A stretch of DNA of 44,358 nt. Source: an uncultured Erysipelotrichaceae bacterium. GTDB taxonomy: Bacteria; Bacillota_I; Bacilli_A; Erysipelotrichales; Erysipelotrichaceae. Each line of letters begins with the position of its first letter. Position 1 is the stretch's first letter. The stretch is taken from positions 1-44,358 of the forward strand of contig CACXCB010000197.1 of the NCBI GenBank assembly GCA_902766005.1. Direction: 5' to 3'. The position numbers were made by a program, and so were the translations under genes. A model generated the notes under the pieces. It worked only from the letters and a program-made list of their open reading frames with translations. It was not told the DNA's origin and did not search any database. Below, one piece after another: positions 33,161 through 42,108 of the stretch.

Positions 33161-34123
33161 ATGACAAAAAAAGTAGTTATTTTAGGCGGTGGTGTCCTGG
33201 GTACACAGATCGGCCTGATCTGTGCATATCATGGATATGACACAACATTCTGGCTTCGTTCTGAAAGCTCTGTGGGAAGAACCGAGCCAAAGATTAAACG
33301 TTATTCCGAACTGATGATTGAAGATCTTGCAAAGACAAAAGCAGTCATCGGCACACCGATGGGGGCATATGTATATCCAAGAGGCTTGGTGGCAGACTTC
33401 AAGAGTGCTACAGCTGAAAGCATTGATGCACTGATTGCACAGGCCAAAGAGAACTTTGCTGAAAAGATCCATATTGAACTGGATATGGCGAAAGCAGTAA
33501 AGGATGCATATCTTGTCATTGAATCCATGTCTGAAAATCCTGAGGCAAAAATCGGTGTCTACACAGCAGTGAAGGATCTTCTTGATCCGGAAACAATTCT
33601 CTGCACAAACTCTTCCACATTACTTCCAAGCATGTTTGCCGAATACACAGGAAGACCCGAGAAGTATTGCGCACTGCATTTTGCCAACACGATCTGGAAG
33701 AACAATACGGCAGAAGTCATGGGACATCCGGGTACAAGTGAAGAGACATATAATGAAGTTGTCAGATTTGCAGGTACAATCGGCATGGTACCGTTACAAC
33801 TGCATAAGGAACAGCCGGGTTATATCCTGAATTCGATGCTTGTTCCGTTTCTGTCTGCAGCACAGGGCTTATGGGCAAACGGCGTTGCTGATCCGGAAAC
33901 CATCGATCTGACATGGCAATTGGCCACAGGTGCTCCTGCCGGACCCTTCAAGATTCTTGATATTGTCGGTCTTGAAACAGCTTATAATATCAATCAGATG
34001 AAACCGGCTGCACAGCAGGAGGGAACGATCGAAAACAAGATCGGCAAACTGCTGAAGGAAAAAATTGACAATGGTGAAACAGGTGTCAATGCCGGCAAGG
34101 GCTTCTACGACTACACAAAATAA
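33161..34123 (+). CDS. 3-hydroxyacyl-CoA dehydrogenase family protein
   Basis: NAD-dependent dehydrogenase of the 3-hydroxyacyl/3-hydroxybutyryl-CoA type, 320 residues. The N-terminal Rossmann domain starts VVILGGGVLGTQIG (nucleotide loop GGGVLG 9-14). Catalytic residues are visible in TNSSTLLPS and LHFANTIWKNNTAEVMGH (His-Glu/Asn region). The C-terminal helical domain ends in NAGKGFYDY. No thiolase, crotonase or acyl-CoA dehydrogenase is adjacent, so it does not sit in a butyrate cluster; it has its own promoter and terminator. The physiological substrate is open. Confidence 0.88.
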   Translation: MTKKVVILGGGVLGTQIGLICAYHGYDTTFWLRSESSVGRTEPKIKRYSELMIEDLAKTKAVIGTPMGAYVYPRGLVADFKSATAESIDALIAQAKENFAEKIHIELDMAKAVKDAYLVIESMSENPEAKIGVYTAVKDLLDPETILCTNSSTLLPSMFAEYTGRPEKYCALHFANTIWKNNTAEVMGHPGTSEETYNEVVRFAGTIGMVPLQLHKEQPGYILNSMLVPFLSAAQGLWANGVADPETIDLTWQLATGAPAGPFKILDIVGLETAYNINQMKPAAQQEGTIENKIGKLLKEKIDNGETGVNAGKGFYDYTK

Positions 34124-34129
34124 TACAGA

Positions 34130-34164
34130 AAATGAAAACACGGAATGGATCCGTGTTTTCATTT
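34130..34164. terminator. Bidirectional terminator, 15-bp stem
   Basis: 34130-34144 pairs perfectly with 34150-34164, loop ATGGA. The G/C core CACGGA/TCCGTG is followed by a T-rich arm on both strands; the stop of the convergent XRE-TPR gene lies in it. Confidence 0.92.
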
Positions 34165-35196
34165 GACTTTGGCAAGAAGAAGATTTCTTTTGTTCTGTGC
34201 ATCTTTCAGTGCAGTTTCTTCCTTAAATCCCCATTCATTGACAAGCAGATCGATGATTCTGTCATATGTTTCAGCTGCCTTGCGGTAATCCTTCATGATC
34301 TCATAGATATCGGCGATACCCATTAACTCATCCTGGAATCTCGGTCTGCGCTTTGTATTTTCGAAGGATTTTTCATAGAGACCGATTGCTTTGGCATAAT
34401 CGGCTTTTTTGGCATAGTATTGGGCAGCTTCAAACAGCGAGACGCTGTCATTTTCGTGCTCAGCAACCATCTGCTGAATGATCTCATCTGCTTCCTGTTC
34501 ATGATAGTCCGCTAAGGCAATATTGGCTTGGTAAACGGTAATCAGAATCGGATTGACATCTTTTCGTGTTATCAGCTTGTCAAGCACTTCCTTTGCCTCG
34601 GTTGTACGATGATCGACGATCAGATGATCCAGCAGATAAAGATACGGCAGTCTTTCTTGAGGATTTTCTTCAGCCAGCTGACGATAAAATGCAATCGCAG
34701 CGGTGTGGTTGGAAATATTCCAGTCCCATGCGCAGTGTCCTGCTGCCTTCTGCAGTATCCATTGACATTCTTTTTTACCCGGTGCCATGCGAATGGCTTC
34801 TTTGGCATAGGCGGCAGCTTTCTTCCCAAAGGAATTCAAGCGATGCCAATAGAGCAGGGCAAGCAGTTCTGTTGCACGTATTTTATGTTCTTCATTTGTA
34901 AGCTGCTGTTTCAGGAATTCTTCGTATTCGATGAATACATCCTGTGATAATTCGTCTTCGAGATCGATGCGGTTTTCAATGCGGTTGAATTTCTGCTCTG
35001 CTGAAAGATCAAACAGGTCATCAATGGTAACCCCGAATACTTCCGCCAGCTGGGGAAGTATCGTAATGTCCGGCATGGAGACTGCATTTTCCCATTTGGA
35101 TACGGATTGCGGGCTGACACCGAGCCTGTCAGCCAGCTGCTCTTGTGTATAACCTGCCTTGAATCGCAATTGTCTGATTTTTTTGTCCAGTTCCAT
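34159..35196 (-). CDS. XRE-family regulator with TPR-like domain
   Basis: The 345-residue protein has an N-terminal HTH (LDKKIRQLRFKAGYTQEQLADRL, recognition helix SPQSVSKWENAVSMP) and a long helical C-terminal half. That half has TPR-like spacing from about residue 95 (repeats of A/Y-rich helices, for example AAAYAKEAIRMAP, DYAKAIGLYEKSFEN, DYRKAAETYDRII). This resembles RRNPP-type or stand-alone HTH-TPR regulators, which can bind peptides, but no small signal-peptide gene is seen next to it. ATG at 35196 follows AAGGAG at 35210-35205. Targets unknown. Confidence 0.85.
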   Translation of the reverse strand: MELDKKIRQLRFKAGYTQEQLADRLGVSPQSVSKWENAVSMPDITILPQLAEVFGVTIDDLFDLSAEQKFNRIENRIDLEDELSQDVFIEYEEFLKQQLTNEEHKIRATELLALLYWHRLNSFGKKAAAYAKEAIRMAPGKKECQWILQKAAGHCAWDWNISNHTAAIAFYRQLAEENPQERLPYLYLLDHLIVDHRTTEAKEVLDKLITRKDVNPILITVYQANIALADYHEQEADEIIQQMVAEHENDSVSLFEAAQYYAKKADYAKAIGLYEKSFENTKRRPRFQDELMGIADIYEIMKDYRKAAETYDRIIDLLVNEWGFKEETALKDAQNKRNLLLAKVK

Positions 35197-35284
35197 CTTC
35201 TTCACTCCTTATACAAGGATATTGTAGATAGGAAACAGAACGGTTTCAATAACGCAGATTTCGAGTTGATTCACCTGCCGGTAG

Positions 35285-35317
35285 AAATAAAAAGATACTT
35301 TTTTCAAAGTACCTTTT
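35285..35317 (-). terminator. Terminator of the carbohydrate-binding lipoprotein gene
   Basis: On the minus strand AAAAG-G-TACTTT pairs with AAAGTA-T-CTTTT (one internal mismatch), followed by TTTATTT. Confidence 0.7.
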
Positions 35318-35325
35318 CTGTGGAA

Positions 35326-36669
35326 TCAGTGCCATCCACCCTGATGGCCGCCCTGCATGTTTCCGTTAGGCATTTGACCGCCGGGCATCTGTCCGCCCTG
35401 CATTTGACCACCCATCATGCCGCCACCCATCATCTGGTTGGTGATGGTGTTGATCTTTTGGCCATTTACGATTATCGTGCCGCCGTTGTATTGTGCTGTA
35501 CCATCATAATCGAAAGGGGAGTTGGCAGTGATGTCTATTGTACCGCCGTTGATGTAGAGATTGCCGTTGGAATCGATGCCGTCTGTATCACCGTTGCCCA
35601 TAACAATGGTGATATTACCGTCATTGATCTCAATTCCGACTGTATAAGCACTGGATTTTCTGCCTGCATTGATGCCGTCATCACTTGCGTTGATATCGAT
35701 GTCACCACCGTTAATCTGGATGTATGTGGCTTCAATGCCTTCTGCTGCACTTAATGTCAGAGTACCGTCATCCATCTGGAATACTGTTGTAGCATGAATT
35801 GCATCATCATATGCATCAATGTTCAATGTACCGCCACAGATATAGATATAACCGGTTGTATTGTCCTCGTCATTTTCTGCATGCAGTCCGTCTTTGGAAG
35901 ACTGGATTGTGATATTGCCGTCTGCGATCAGAATGGAATCATTTGCCTCAATCGCATCGGACTGGCTGTTGATGGAATATGTACCTCCAGTGATCTTCAA
36001 ATCGTCCTTACAGGAGATACCGTTGTCTGTGGAAGTGATAGCCAGTGTGCCTGTACCGTTGAGTACGAGATCATCCTTGGAGAAGATGACGGCATCTGTA
36101 CTGGTTTCACCATCGGCGGTAAATGTGCCTGTAACGGAGAGAGAGTTATCGGAATCTGTTGTTGTGACAAACACCTTGTCTGCATTTTTGACATAGATGC
36201 ATGGTGCATCACTGTTCGTGATGCTGACACCGTCCAGAACAATCTGCACTTTGGCATCATCATCTGCTTCTACGGTAACAGTAACTTCGGAAGCTGTACC
36301 GGATAATACATAAACACCGGCTTCGGTAATTGTGATATCCTGTCCATCCTGTACAGTGAAGCATGTGGCTTCACTCAGATCGGCTGTCTGTGTCAGGTCT
36401 CTTTCCGTAAAAAGATCGGTTGTATCAAGGATGCCGTCTGTGGATGTATAGACTGTTGTAACAATGGATGCACTTTCAGAAGCTGTTGTATTTTCTGTCT
36501 GTTCTGTTACGATTGTTTCATTGGAAGTTTCTGCTTCTTCCGATGTATCAATACCAGAGACTTCAGTGATGGCTTCTGTATTATCTGTCTCGGAAACATT
36601 TACTGCTGATGAAGCTGTGCATCCTGTTAATGCTGCTGCTAATAATAAGCTTGTATATAATTTCTTCAT
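35326..36669 (-). CDS. Carbohydrate-binding (DUF4353/Cthe_2159-like) lipoprotein
   Basis: The 447-residue protein has a signal peptide and lipobox LTGC (Cys17), then a Ser/Thr/Glu-rich linker to about residue 90. A repetitive beta-helix follows in which short strands recur (AGVYVLSGTASEVTVTV, KDDLVLNGTGTLAITS, DDLKITGGTYSIN, NDSILIADGNITIQSS, YIQINGGDIDINASDDGIN). This matches DUF4353 proteins, one of which (Cthe_2159) binds polygalacturonate and calcium. The last 35 residues (413-447) are a Met/Gly/Gln-rich tail ending in His-rich GGHQGGWH. AAGGAG precedes the start. Monocistronic, surface-exposed. Ligand unknown. Confidence 0.82.
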   Translation of the reverse strand: MKKLYTSLLLAAALTGCTASSAVNVSETDNTEAITEVSGIDTSEEAETSNETIVTEQTENTTASESASIVTTVYTSTDGILDTTDLFTERDLTQTADLSEATCFTVQDGQDITITEAGVYVLSGTASEVTVTVEADDDAKVQIVLDGVSITNSDAPCIYVKNADKVFVTTTDSDNSLSVTGTFTADGETSTDAVIFSKDDLVLNGTGTLAITSTDNGISCKDDLKITGGTYSINSQSDAIEANDSILIADGNITIQSSKDGLHAENDEDNTTGYIYICGGTLNIDAYDDAIHATTVFQMDDGTLTLSAAEGIEATYIQINGGDIDINASDDGINAGRKSSAYTVGIEINDGNITIVMGNGDTDGIDSNGNLYINGGTIDITANSPFDYDGTAQYNGGTIIVNGQKINTITNQMMGGGMMGGQMQGGQMPGGQMPNGNMQGGHQGGWH

Positions 36670-36685
36670 ATGGATCTCCTTTTTG

Positions 36686-36703
36686 ACATCAGTTATCTGA
36701 TGT
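36686..36703 (-). promoter_or_regulatory. Hairpin or operator before the lipoprotein gene
   Basis: ACATCAG (36686-36692) and CTGATGT (36697-36703) form a perfect 7-bp inverted repeat 3 bases upstream of the AAGGAG ribosome binding site (minus strand) and just downstream of TATAAG (plus 36705-36710), a possible -10. Confidence 0.5.
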
Positions 36704-36772
36704 GCTTATAGAATACAGAAGAAATATGAAGATTATCTGAACATAAGGTGGAGAAGTACTGATCTTTTGTGT

Positions 36773-36803
36773 ACAAAAAAAGAAGGGAAGTTATCCCTTC
36801 TTT
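36773..36803 (-). terminator. Terminator of the PPi-PFK gene
   Basis: AAAGAAGGGA (36779-36788) pairs with TCCCTTCTTT (36794-36803). The minus-strand T-run continues over plus 36774-36781. Confidence 0.9.
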
Positions 36804-36816
36804 AAGTGGTTTGGAA

Positions 36817-38478
36817 TTATTCGCCTTTTTCAAGAGCAAGTGTTCTTGTGGTCAGGTCACATACCTCAGTCGGTCCGTAGTACTGGATTGCACCCGGATA
36901 TGTGTAAGCTGTCTCAACAGCCCATGCTTCTCTGTGAGCTTCAAAATACTTGAATGGTTTGCCGTCGAGTTCAACAAGAGCTTTCTTGATAACAGGCTTG
37001 TCTTCACCATGTCTTCTTTCCATGTTCATCATCTTGGTGATCGGCATACCGCCTGCAACCCATTCATCAGCCGGCTTGGACAGGTTGGAGATCTTGGACA
37101 GATATCCGTTGTAGCCGTACTGGATCAGCATGAATGCGTTGTAACCGAGTGAGTAGCAGTAGTCAGCATCGAAGTTGGATGGGAATGCACATCTTCCTTC
37201 ATATCCAAAGAAGTGGTGGAGAGGGCTGAACTTGCCGTTGTATGTTCCTGCAGCTTTTCTCTCATCGAGTTTAGCCTTAACAAGAGCGGAGAACAGTTTT
37301 TCGGATTCGATCAGGGATACCTGTACGTTTCCGTGAGGATCTCTTTCAAGGAACAGCTGCTGCTGAATTGTTTCAGGAAGAATTGCGAATACAGCCATGG
37401 ATTCCTTTGTCAGGCCGTTTTCGATAAATGCATATTTTTCTTTCCATGTCGGTAAAGCATTGAATGCATCAGCTTTGCTGCCGGCGAGGAGTTCATTGAT
37501 CTCATCAATCAATACACGGAACTCAGGAACGAATTCAACAACGCCTTCAGGAATAATAGCGACACCGAAGTTCATGCCTTTTGCAGCTCTGTTAGCTACG
37601 GAATCGGCAATATAGTCAGCTAACTGGGAGAGGGACATCTTCTTTTCAGCAACTTCCTCGGAAATGAGGCAGATGTTTGGCTGTGTCTCTAATGCAGCTT
37701 CAAGAGCTACGTGAGAAGCGGAACGGCCCATGACTTTAATGAAGTGCCAGTATTTCTTAGCGGAGTTAGCGTCTCTTTCGATGTTACCGATGAGTTCGCT
37801 GTATGTCTTTGTAGCTGTGTCGAAACCGAATGAGCATTCGATATCTTCATTCTTGAGGTCGCCGTCGATTGTCTTCGGACATCCGATAACCTGAACGCCT
37901 GTTTCATGAGCTGCGAAGTATTCAGCTAATACAGCAGCGTTTGTGTTGGAGTCATCACCGCCGATGATAACGATCGCTGTGATACCATGCTTCTTGCAGA
38001 CTTCCGCAGCAACTGCAAACTGTTCTTCTGTTTCGAGTTTTGTTCTGCCGGAACCGATGATGTCAAATCCGCCGGTGTTTCTGAACTGGTCGATATATGC
38101 ATCATCGAAAATCAGATAATCATCATCCAGCAGTCCGCTCGGACCGTTTTTGAAACCATAGAGTTCATTTTCCTTGTTTGTTGCCTTCAGGGCATCATAC
38201 AGACCGCATACGACGTTGTGTCCACCCGGAGCCTGGCCGCCGGAAAGGATAACACCTACGACCTGCTTTTTAGCCTCAGATGTGTTCTGTCCTTTTGCAA
38301 ATGTGATTTCTTTCTTTCCGTATGTGTTCGGGAACAACGCTTTGATCTTTTCCTGGTCCGCTACGCTCTGTGTCTCTTCGCCTTCCTTGACACAGATCTC
38401 CGCAATGCCTCCTCTGAGCATTCCGGGCAGCTTCGGAACATACTGCAATCTTTCTTTCTGTAATGGTGAAATGATCAT
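36817..38478 (-). CDS. pfp: PPi-dependent 6-phosphofructokinase (long form)
   Basis: Phosphorylates fructose-6-phosphate with pyrophosphate, a reversible glycolytic step common in anaerobes. The 553-residue length matches the long-form PPi-PFK group rather than the ~320-residue ATP enzyme. Key signs: [11 protein letters not shown] (79-89), GGDDSNTN (173-180), in which the second Asp is associated with PPi use, and [12 protein letters not shown] (199-210) with the PPi-type Lys and catalytic Asp. [12 protein letters not shown] substrate segment follows. AAGGAGT precedes the start; it has its own promoter and terminator. Secure. Confidence 0.95.
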   Translation of the reverse strand: MIISPLQKERLQYVPKLPGMLRGGIAEICVKEGEETQSVADQEKIKALFPNTYGKKEITFAKGQNTSEAKKQVVGVILSGGQAPGGHNVVCGLYDALKATNKENELYGFKNGPSGLLDDDYLIFDDAYIDQFRNTGGFDIIGSGRTKLETEEQFAVAAEVCKKHGITAIVIIGGDDSNTNAAVLAEYFAAHETGVQVIGCPKTIDGDLKNEDIECSFGFDTATKTYSELIGNIERDANSAKKYWHFIKVMGRSASHVALEAALETQPNICLISEEVAEKKMSLSQLADYIADSVANRAAKGMNFGVAIIPEGVVEFVPEFRVLIDEINELLAGSKADAFNALPTWKEKYAFIENGLTKESMAVFAILPETIQQQLFLERDPHGNVQVSLIESEKLFSALVKAKLDERKAAGTYNGKFSPLHHFFGYEGRCAFPSNFDADYCYSLGYNAFMLIQYGYNGYLSKISNLSKPADEWVAGGMPITKMMNMERRHGEDKPVIKKALVELDGKPFKYFEAHREAWAVETAYTYPGAIQYYGPTEVCDLTTRTLALEKGE

Positions 38479-38505
38479 ATTTTTACTCCTTTATCTGTTA
38501 ATCAA

Positions 38506-38534
38506 ATGCTAAATCATTTTGCCTTCAAAGTAAA
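38506..38534 (-). promoter_or_regulatory. Promoter of the PPi-PFK gene
   Basis: On the minus strand TTTACT (plus 38529-38534), a 17-bp spacer and TAGCAT (plus 38506-38511). Confidence 0.6.
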
Positions 38535-38545
38535 TAGCAGCCCTC

Positions 38546-38576
38546 TAAAAAACGGAACTGCATCACGCATTTCCGT
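38546..38576 (-). terminator. Terminator of the amidohydrolase-HAD operon
   Basis: Minus-strand ACGGAA (plus 38571-38576) pairs with TTCCGT (plus 38552-38557), with further pairing inside, then six T residues (plus A-run 38547-38552). It overlaps the HAD stop codon. Confidence 0.8.
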
Positions 38577-39357
38577 CTTCTTTTTCATCGTTCAGAATGT
38601 CATCAATCATCTCTGCCACACATGTATAAATGTGCTTTGCATGCACTTTGATCTCTTCTTCCGCACTTGCGATGCACGCACCATGCTCCCCGTATTCGAT
38701 CAGCGGGATATCGTTGTCCGCATCCCCGATGGTATATGTATCTTCCAGGGATATTCCCTCACGTTCACGTACGAAGTCAAGTCCCGATGCCTTCGAGATC
38801 CCTTTCGGGACCACATCCACCGCATACTTGTTGGCATAGGCGATGATCTGATCGGAAAAATGATCGTTGATCCGCTTTGCGAGAATTGACGCTCCCTGTG
38901 TTTCCGCCATGGAGATCACGATCTGGGCATATTTGCCTGTTTCCATCAGTTCGCTTTCATCCATATCCGGTTCCAGTTCCGGATACCGTTTTTCCGTCAG
39001 TTCCCTGTCAACGATGATCCGGTGCCGGTAGTAGCCGTCATTGACAACATAGGACACCACGCCGCCGATCTCTTTCGCGATATACATGATATCCAGACTC
39101 ATTACCGGGTCGAGATAAGTCGCGGACAGTTCCCTGCGGCTGCTGTCATAGACCATGCCACCGTTGTTTGTGATGTAGTAATCCGCCGCGATCCCGTTGC
39201 GGTCAGCTTCCATACCGGCTGACTGCATGGATCTTCCCGTATCCATCACAAACAGATTGCCTGCTTTCCTCCATCGCTTCAGTGCTTCTTTATCTTCTTC
39301 CGTTACGCTTTCCTCATACCGCAGCGTCCCGTCGTAATCCGATGCCAGCAGTTTCAT
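38563..39357 (-). CDS. Cof-type HAD phosphatase
   Basis: The 264-residue protein is a HAD hydrolase with a large Cof (type IIB) cap. Motif I is SDYDGTL (both Asp present), motif II MDTGRS, motif III Lys near KGISKASGL, and motif IV GDADNDIPL. Such enzymes dephosphorylate sugar phosphates, nucleotides or cofactors, with broad specificity. Its start overlaps the amidohydrolase stop by one base, so it works with that gene. It belongs to the GC-richer block. Substrate unknown. Confidence 0.88.
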   Translation of the reverse strand: MKLLASDYDGTLRYEESVTEEDKEALKRWRKAGNLFVMDTGRSMQSAGMEADRNGIAADYYITNNGGMVYDSSRRELSATYLDPVMSLDIMYIAKEIGGVVSYVVNDGYYRHRIIVDRELTEKRYPELEPDMDESELMETGKYAQIVISMAETQGASILAKRINDHFSDQIIAYANKYAVDVVPKGISKASGLDFVREREGISLEDTYTIGDADNDIPLIEYGEHGACIASAEEEIKVHAKHIYTCVAEMIDDILNDEKEDGNA

Positions 39358-40793
39358 TACAGTTCACCCCGTTCCATCATTTTCATCAGCGGTGTATCTT
39401 TCATATTCTCATAGAGCGCGGCCGCTTCCGCTTCCAGTCCGGAGGCTATCTCCTGTGCCTCCCTGACGACTGTTTCCTCATCCACTGTCAGGACTTTGAA
39501 ATTCTCCATGATGATCTTTCCGTCGATCACCGACATCTCCACTTCGCTTCCCTTTGCGGAATAGACCAGGTTGGGTACGATATTGCGGATCGGCGAGAGG
39601 ATGACCGGACACAATGCCGGCTGACGCGTATCGATCATGATCAGATCTGCTTTCTTTCCTTTCTCAAGGGAACCGATCTCATCCCCGAGACCGATCGTAC
39701 GCGCGGATTCTATCGTCGCCATGCGCAGGACTTTCCATGCTGGGAATACAGACGGATCCTTCGCCTTGCATTTATTCAGGATCGCCGTGAATTTCATTTC
39801 ATTGAACATATTGCTGCAGTTGTTGCCGGGTGCCTGGTCGGAACCAAGGGCAAGACGGCTGCTCTTTCTCAGAAATGCGGCTGCCGGCGGGACGATCCCG
39901 TCAATGATGCCGATACTGCCGCTGCACAGAACCATGCCTGCACCTTTGGAAGCCAGATATTCAGTTTCCTCATCCGTTGCTTCCGTCAGATGCACGGCGA
40001 TCAGCCGCTCATTCAGATAGCCGATCTCATCCAGATACTGGATCGTACGCTTTCCGTATCTCTGCATCATCTGATCCATTTCCCTATCTCCCTGGGCAAC
40101 ATGCATATGGATGGAAGTATCATATTTTTCCGCCAGTTCCTGAATCTCCTTCAGCATTTCCGGGGTGCACATATCCGCGCCCTGCGGTCCCAGCATGCAT
40201 GTAATGCGTCCGTTTTCCTTTCCGTTCCACTGTTCGATCAGGTCTATGTTTCTCTGCAGGCGCTCACGACCTTCTTCTTCATCGAAAATATACAGTTCAC
40301 CTACGCCTGTCTTTTTGATCTTCGGCATAGCATTTACCATTTCCGCCACCCGTGCCCTTGTGCCGAGACGGACATGGTTTTTCACGATCTCCGTCATCGG
40401 GGAATCGAAATCGCAGAATGTCGTCGTACCTGCCTTCACACCTTCCAGAAGGTTCATCATGCTGCCCTTGACCACAGCTTCATCCTCTTTGCGCAATACC
40501 TGTGCAAACGGCCAGATACCGTTCTGCATCCAGTTATGTATATCCTGGGATACGCCCCTCATCAGGGCATCCCCGCTGTGAATATGCGCATCGATCAGAC
40601 CCGGCATGATCACTTTGCCGGATGCGTCGATCACCCGCTCCGCTTCAAATTCTTTTTCCAGTTCCCCGCTTTTCCCGACTGCGGCGATCCGGTTCCGGGT
40701 TACAGCAACGGCACCGTCTTCGATAAATCCCGTGCCTTCCCCCTGCATCGTGAGTATATATCCATGTAAAAACAACAGATCCGCTTTCCGCAT
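39357..40793 (-). CDS. Amidohydrolase (SsnA/chlorohydrolase/deaminase type)
   Basis: Metal-dependent amidohydrolase of 478 residues in the group with SAH/guanine deaminases and SsnA. An N-terminal beta-sandwich part precedes PGLIDAHIHSGDALMRG with the metal ligands His70 and His72. MHVAQGDREM and AVHLTEATDEET give two further His, and LGSDQAPGNNCSNMF gives the metal Asp. The ending SLEKGKKADLIMID is typical. The ATG at 40793 follows GGAGG with 7 bases between; a TTG two codons earlier is less likely. It starts its own unit after a terminator and is coupled to the HAD gene. Its substrate (deamination or ring opening) cannot be read from sequence. Confidence 0.87.
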   Translation of the reverse strand: MRKADLLFLHGYILTMQGEGTGFIEDGAVAVTRNRIAAVGKSGELEKEFEAERVIDASGKVIMPGLIDAHIHSGDALMRGVSQDIHNWMQNGIWPFAQVLRKEDEAVVKGSMMNLLEGVKAGTTTFCDFDSPMTEIVKNHVRLGTRARVAEMVNAMPKIKKTGVGELYIFDEEEGRERLQRNIDLIEQWNGKENGRITCMLGPQGADMCTPEMLKEIQELAEKYDTSIHMHVAQGDREMDQMMQRYGKRTIQYLDEIGYLNERLIAVHLTEATDEETEYLASKGAGMVLCSGSIGIIDGIVPPAAAFLRKSSRLALGSDQAPGNNCSNMFNEMKFTAILNKCKAKDPSVFPAWKVLRMATIESARTIGLGDEIGSLEKGKKADLIMIDTRQPALCPVILSPIRNIVPNLVYSAKGSEVEMSVIDGKIIMENFKVLTVDEETVVREAQEIASGLEAEAAALYENMKDTPLMKMMERGEL

Positions 40794-40863
40794 ATTCAAA
40801 CCTCCGTGGCATTATTATCACTATAGTACATGATACCTTCCCGGAACGTATAAAAATCACATT

Positions 40864-40889
40864 AAAAAAGAACAGGTTCCCCTGTTCTT
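40864..40889 (-). terminator. Terminator after the isomerase-like gene
   Basis: AAGAACAGG (40868-40876) pairs with CCTGTTCTT (40881-40889), TTCC loop. The minus-strand T-run is plus 40864-40869. It separates the isomerase from the amidohydrolase unit. Confidence 0.92.
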
Positions 40890-40895
40890 ATATGA

Positions 40896-42092
40896 TTACA
40901 GCCACTTGTAGAACTCTTTGACGACTTCCTCATGGTCGCCTGTGACGATCAGATGATGGTTGCCGATGGAATGCGTCAGGAAGTAGCGCAGCGCTTCCTC
41001 TTCCAGACGGATGCGGATCTGCGTGCGGCAGAGATTTGTCTCACACAGGTTCTCTTCCAGTGTTCCCGCCTTGACAAAGTATCTGTCCAGCAGTCCGGAT
41101 GTCTTGAAAATGGTGACCGGTCCTTCTGCAATCTTGCCGCGGAAAGCAACACCCAGTCCGGATTCAAAATGCGTCATAAGCTCGACTTCCTTCGGCATGT
41201 TCAGAGGCAGTGTGCAGTGTGCAAAGACGATCTCTCCTGTTTCGGAAATGATACGGGACGGATTCGCCATGAATACCGGTTTCCCGGAAAGCTCCCCGAT
41301 CACCGCCATGGAGATCAGACTCGGAACATCTCCCTCACAGCCTGCATAGATGCCCTGCGCGTTCAGGATCGCCAGCGCGAGACAGCCGGTTCCTTTGATG
41401 GGTCCCAGCAGGTCGAAGCAGCGCACTGTTACACCGTCCAGCCTGTATTTTTTCACCAGTCTGTCCAGCGCGCCGTAGATATGACAGCAGACTTCTGTAT
41501 CCTGCGGATGCCAGTTTCTTCCCTTGACCATTTCGGTATACTCATTTTCCGGATATTCTTTCTTCGCGATCTCATCAAAGAATTCCTCCATAGGGATATC
41601 CACGATCTCGATACCGTTCTTTTCCTTGCTCAATGCCCTGTCCACATCCGATGAGATCAGCCAGTCACTCGGTTTACCGACACATCCCAGACGCATGGAA
41701 CTGATCTTCTTCTTTGCCGCAAATACTGTTGATAATGTTTTGATCCGCTTTGCCATGATCTCTTCAGATCCATGGATGATCTCGCCTTTGATGCCGTTCT
41801 GTTCCAAATATGACAGGATCTCCATGGACGCAGCCAGGGAATTGTTTTTCCCGGTCGTCAGAAGGAATACAGGTCTGGGCAGTTTGTCCAGAATAGCCTT
41901 GAACCTTCCTTCCGTTCCGCCGCCGCCGATGAATGACAGCAGCAGATCCTGATCTTTCGCTTCTTCCAGTTCCACGAAGGAAATATCCTGTCCGGACAAT
42001 TCCCCGAGTCTATCAACCAGTTCACGGTTATACCGGTTGATGTTCACGCTGTCCACGTTTGTGGATTCTACATAATAAACTCCGATTTTCAT
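40896..42092 (-). CDS. L-fucose/L-arabinose isomerase-like protein (COG2407 type)
   Basis: The 398-residue protein resembles the fucose-isomerase-like superfamily: a Rossmann-like N-domain (KIGVYYVESTNVDSVN), then VRCFDLLGPIKGTGCLALAILNAQGIYAGCEGDVPSLISM, the usual metal-site stretch. The C-terminal domain has GEIVFAHCTLPL and FRGKIAEGPVTIFK. Members of this family isomerise aldoses and ketoses; a sulfoquinovose isomerase is also known from it. AGGAGG precedes the ATG at 42092. It lies 16 bases after the lactonase-like gene in the same transcript. Substrate unknown. Confidence 0.78.
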   Translation of the reverse strand: MKIGVYYVESTNVDSVNINRYNRELVDRLGELSGQDISFVELEEAKDQDLLLSFIGGGGTEGRFKAILDKLPRPVFLLTTGKNNSLAASMEILSYLEQNGIKGEIIHGSEEIMAKRIKTLSTVFAAKKKISSMRLGCVGKPSDWLISSDVDRALSKEKNGIEIVDIPMEEFFDEIAKKEYPENEYTEMVKGRNWHPQDTEVCCHIYGALDRLVKKYRLDGVTVRCFDLLGPIKGTGCLALAILNAQGIYAGCEGDVPSLISMAVIGELSGKPVFMANPSRIISETGEIVFAHCTLPLNMPKEVELMTHFESGLGVAFRGKIAEGPVTIFKTSGLLDRYFVKAGTLEENLCETNLCRTQIRIRLEEEALRYFLTHSIGNHHLIVTGDHEEVVKEFYKWL

Positions 42093-42108
42093 TTTTTCCT
42101 CCTGATGA

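Noticed and set aside
35107..36306. Plus-strand frames over the lipoprotein gene
   Set aside because: Antisense to repetitive beta-helix coding sequence, with Cys/Ile/Val-biased composition and no start signals.
39282..40769. A 495-codon open frame on the plus strand
   Set aside because: It is antisense to the amidohydrolase and HAD genes, is rich in His, Phe and Arg as expected of a shadow frame, has no ribosome binding site, and matches no family.
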